From the NCBI GenBank assembly GCA_028023455.1, contig JAQFVV010000186.1, forward strand, positions 1,238,001-1,302,000: a DNA stretch of 64,000 nucleotides, written 5' to 3'. The position numbers were made by a program, and so were the translations under genes. The notes under the pieces were generated by a model. The model was not told the DNA's origin. It did not search any database and worked only from the letters and a program-made list of their open reading frames with translations. This DNA comes from Epiperipatus broadwayi (Eukaryota; Onychophora; Udeonychophora; Euonychophora; Peripatidae). Each line of letters starts with the position of its first letter. The first letter of the stretch is position 1. Positions 60,242-64,000 of this stretch are shown here, in pieces.

Positions 60242-61662
60242 AAAACAGCTTGTCTAAACCTGAAAAACGGTAATGATGTGATAAGTAGGATCTAACCAAA
60301 ACTTTGACACATAATAATAAGTAACCACATGATGAGTAAATTTGAAATTCTTTATTTACTAATATGAAGAAACTATGAAATACACATTTCGATATATGTA
60401 ATGACGCTGATGTCATCAAAATATAAAATAAGTATATAAATAGTCTCCCACAACAATGCAAAAAATGTCCACCAATAATTTGACCCTATATGTTATTCTG
60501 TAATTCTAAATTGAAATTTAGCTTTGGAACAAAGTGTGTATTTTACAAAGTACATTTAATAATTATGAATATACACGATCTGTCATTTTTTGGTCTAAAT
60601 ATCTGATGTATACAATTAAGAAATATGATTAGTTATGACAATGGTAGTTCTATTAGAGGTACTTTACATTCATCAAACTTTTGTACAAATGTCCAGGTCT
60701 TACTTATAACTAGATTTCATAAAATCTCTCTCCATTTTTCTTTTCTGACATCATCTAGTATTCTGAATTTTTTAACAGACAAAAATTGCTATAAAGATTA
60801 CTGCTAGTGTTGATCAGATCTGGAATATATTGCTTTCAATATTCATGAAGAATGGATTCTCTAACCATTGTTATTGAGCTTGTGAATCTTATTGTAGGAA
60901 GAAGAAATTGGAGAGTTTCTATAGATAGAATATATCATCCCCAGTTAGTTTTCCTTAAATTCCATTTTACAATGGATAACACTAGGAATGTCAATTGAAC
61001 TTGGTTTATGTTGATTATGTGTATGTGTGGTATACAATTATATGGTATATCATTCACATAGTTTTTATTTTATTTTTCCAAACTTTCTTCTTGTGCACTA
61101 TGTTTGTAATACCACTGGATATTAAATTTATTTCACATGGGAAGTTATCAGGAGCAGACACTAAATTGGAATTGAATTCACCCTTATGATTTAAATATTA
61201 ATTATTATTTTGTATCAGTTTTATTTTTGTGTCTTCAATATGAAGGAATGCTAATGTTTCATTCAAGGTTTCTTATATTATTATCATCCAAACTTTAGTG
61301 TATGTAAATCATTTAGAGTGTTTTCCTGAAGGTTTGCGATGATAGTGTTTTAGTTGTATTAATTATTTGGACTATTTCCATCATCTAATATGAGTATTGA
61401 ATATCTTTAGAAAAATTTAACTTTATTTAAATATTACAAATACATTAAACTATAAGTAATCGCACATCAAGTAGGTTAGTATATTCACAATGTTTTTGAT
61501 AGATATTATTTTTTTCTCTTCCTCAGATATTGTTGGCCTGACCAGTGATAGTATTAGCATGGGAAATGGACCCTTAGATTTTTGAGTATTAAATTTTAAG
61601 GTAATCCTCTAACAAATTGAGTGATCCTGCCAAAGGCAACAGTCAGTAGAAATTTCATATAC

Positions 61663-61880
61663 TTATCTATGGGGTTCGTCCTGATCCATTTTTTTTCTAA
61701 GAGCAAAGTTGATTAGTGATTTCCATCCATTATGTATAGTCACACTAGGTTGACTTATGGGAGTGTTTGCCATGGTCATGTGAGCAGTTTCTTTAAAATT
61801 TCTTCTTTGTAACTTTTCTTCTCTATGCAGTATTTTTGTGTTTTCCCAATTGAACATATGTTTATTTGGTACAACCACAG
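61663..61880 (-). pseudogene. Possible PLE GIY-YIG C-terminal relic
   Basis: A 71-codon minus frame reads HMFNWENTKILHREEKLQRR, then NFKETAHMTM and ISQPSVTIHNGW. The spacing (H-x-x-x-WENTKIL, then RRxFKEAxxM, then I-x-QPS-x-x-I-x-x-x-W) resembles the C-terminal end of GIY-YIG domains in arthropod-type PLEs. It is short and without the catalytic GIY-YIG pair, so it could be another element's end. Confidence 0.45.
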
Positions 61881-62515
61881 TTTGCTACCTTAGACACCTG
61901 CTTTCTCTCTTCTAATCATCAGTTTGTGTTCTTGCAAGTGCTTTTCAATGGGATTACTGGGCTCATTATTTAATATGAGTATTGAATATCTTTAGAAAAG
62001 ATATTCAATACTCATATTAGATTATGGAAATAATCTAACAATTAATACATCTTTCAGACTTTCCTTATCTAGAATATTTACTTTTTCATAAACTCTTATT
62101 ATGCTTACATGGTTTGATTTAATGGGTAATAATGTATTTTGCTGAAGACCATTTTATAATTCATATACATTTTTTTTTGTAATAAATGTGATTATCTATT
62201 TTTTATCTGCTTAGGTGTCTGTTTAGCTATCTATCCATTTATTATCTACTATCTATCCACCCATCTATCTATTTAGCCATTCATTCCTCCATTCATATAT
62301 CTATCTCTCTATTTCTCTATTTGTCCATCTGTCTGTTTATCTATTCATGCATGTATGTTTATTTATCCATTTATCCAATATTTATCTAATTATCTATCTA
62401 TATATTTAATTCCATATCTAATAATTTATTTATCTACATATCTACCTATTAATCTATTTATCTATCTATTTACTTATCTATCTATTAATCTATTTATCTA
62501 CTTACATACATGTTA

Positions 62516-62948
<433 letters not shown>

Positions 62949-63055
62949 TATTTTCTTATCCAACCATTAATTATCTATCTATCCATCCATTCAGCTTATA
63001 AAGGGAGATAAGTTTAAATTACAGTCTTATCAAAAAAAAGAAAAATGGATGTCAT

Positions 63056-64000
63056 GTAAGAAATAAACAAAGGGTAACTGATTTAGATATGAATATAGAT
63101 GTGGGGGTGGGGGGTGGATCTGTAAAATTAATAATAAACAAGCTAATTACAAATATAATAGAGAAGAGTCAAAACAATTTATAAAAGGGTAGTAAGAAAA
63201 GAAAAAATGTTAAAGTTAGATATTTGAATATGCAAGATGGTAGAAGACCAGAAAAGTGGCTGGAATTAAACAAAATAGTTAAAAATGAAGAGCTTGACAT
63301 ACTAGAAGTAGTGGAAACCAATCTAAAAGAAGAACCTATACTGAAAGATTTGGTATGTCACCATATAAATAGAAAAGAAAAAAGTGATGGTGATATAGGA
63401 GTTATGTCAAAAAAAATATTTAATACTGTTAAGTGTTAAGAATATTTGTGGTTTGACATAAGAGTTATGAAGACAAAAATGGATAATGACTGTAGTGTAA
63501 AGGGTCACTAGAAATAGTCGAACTACAATGGAATTGAACAGTAGCATATATAAATGCCTAGTTAAGAATATGCAGAATTAAAAAAATAATAATAATGGTT
63601 TTAGAGGATATAAATGGGCATATTGAAGAAATTGATGATATAGATAACAAGAATAAAAAACTTTTGAAGAATTTTTGTCAGAGAGTAAATTTGAGCATTG
63701 GAAATGTATCAAATATTTATGAGGGACAATACACATGGTCTAGAAGTAATATAGTTCACACAGATTATGCATCAGTAGAGAAAGAGAGAATGAATAATGT
63801 GTGGAAAATTAAAATATTTGATAATGAAGAGAGTGTATATAATAATGACCGTAATTTCTTTATAATAGAAATGGTTGTAATGTGATGGAAAATAATAATA
63901 AAAGTAAAAAGAATAGTGAAAGATGTGAATGGCGAATGAATGATGAGAATAAGTTAGAAAAATATATAATAAAAATAAAAGAAATAATGGAAAAGTTTGA
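63056..64000 (+). pseudogene. LINE 5' region with APE endonuclease, decayed and cut by the window edge
   Basis: YLNMQDGRRPEKWLELNKIV, then LDILEVVETNLKEE (the E-x-x-L start of APE), IGVMSKKIF, EDINGHIEE (cognate of GDFNAHI), YEGQYTWSRSNIVHTDYASV (cognate of the TW-S-x-x-x-S-x-I-D-Y box) and DRNFFII are in order across two main frames. Key residues are altered (DI for DF, TDY for IDY) and stops occur between, so the copy is dead or badly decayed. Reverse transcriptase would lie beyond 64,000. Confidence 0.72.

Overview
The window is a piece of a large, AT-rich, intron-dominated animal genome, not a bacterial or viral one. Three exons with matching splice signals and phases lie on the minus strand at 44,773-44,941, 36,020-36,152 and 19,798-19,932. 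Joined in that order they read through extracellular loop 2, TM4 and TM5 of an SLC6-family Na+/Cl- dependent neurotransmitter or amino-acid transporter. Their introns are at least 8.6 and 16 kb, so nearly all the rest of the window is probably intronic or flanking DNA of this one gene. I cannot fix the species. The mix of Penelope-like elements (PLEs), RTE-type and APE-type LINEs, a Ty3 element, hAT and mariner MITEs, tRNA-derived SINEs and (TATC)n arrays suits an AT-rich invertebrate.

Layout. 1-13,500: AT-rich DNA with (TA)n tracts, one palindromic PLE (3.4-4.7 kb) and two foldback repeats (5.5 and 7.6 kb). 13.5-17.3 kb: a decayed Ty3 retrotransposon on the plus strand. 19.0-23 kb: ribozyme-bearing foldbacks, a tRNA-type SINE, SLC6 exon C and a perfect 205-bp tandem duplication. 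23-28.5 kb: mariner piece, an old PLE on the minus strand, an RTE LINE 3' end and a hAT MITE with a clear 8-bp target duplication. 30-35 kb: foldbacks and PLE scraps. 36-45 kb: SLC6 exons B and A, mariner MITEs, ribozyme foldbacks, nested inverted repeats and an AT-hook pseudogene. 45.5-57 kb: a nest in which one palindromic PLE is split at its (TA)n tract by a second, almost perfect 3-kb PLE palindrome and by an 7.8-kb LTR element (2.7-kb LTRs, TG...CA) carrying one unrecognised ORF. 57-64 kb: another long foldback, PLE and SINE relics, a (TATC/TACC)n array and the 5' part of a LINE.

The most interesting signal is a set of hammerhead ribozyme motifs inside several unrelated-looking foldback repeat families. 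Each has the CUGANGA core, stem II, GAAA, a short self-complementary stem III, a cleavable UC or UA, and a two-part stem I that base-pairs in the right places, in some copies with compensatory changes. Stem III has no loop, which suggests dimeric action. PLEs are known to carry hammerheads, and small non-autonomous 'retrozymes' are known in animals, so these repeats are plausibly PLE-mobilised retrozymes. Most non-autonomous copies and all recent PLE copies here are head-to-head palindromes. In the best PLE copy the hairpin loop reads on in frame from one arm only, which points to snap-back cDNA synthesis.
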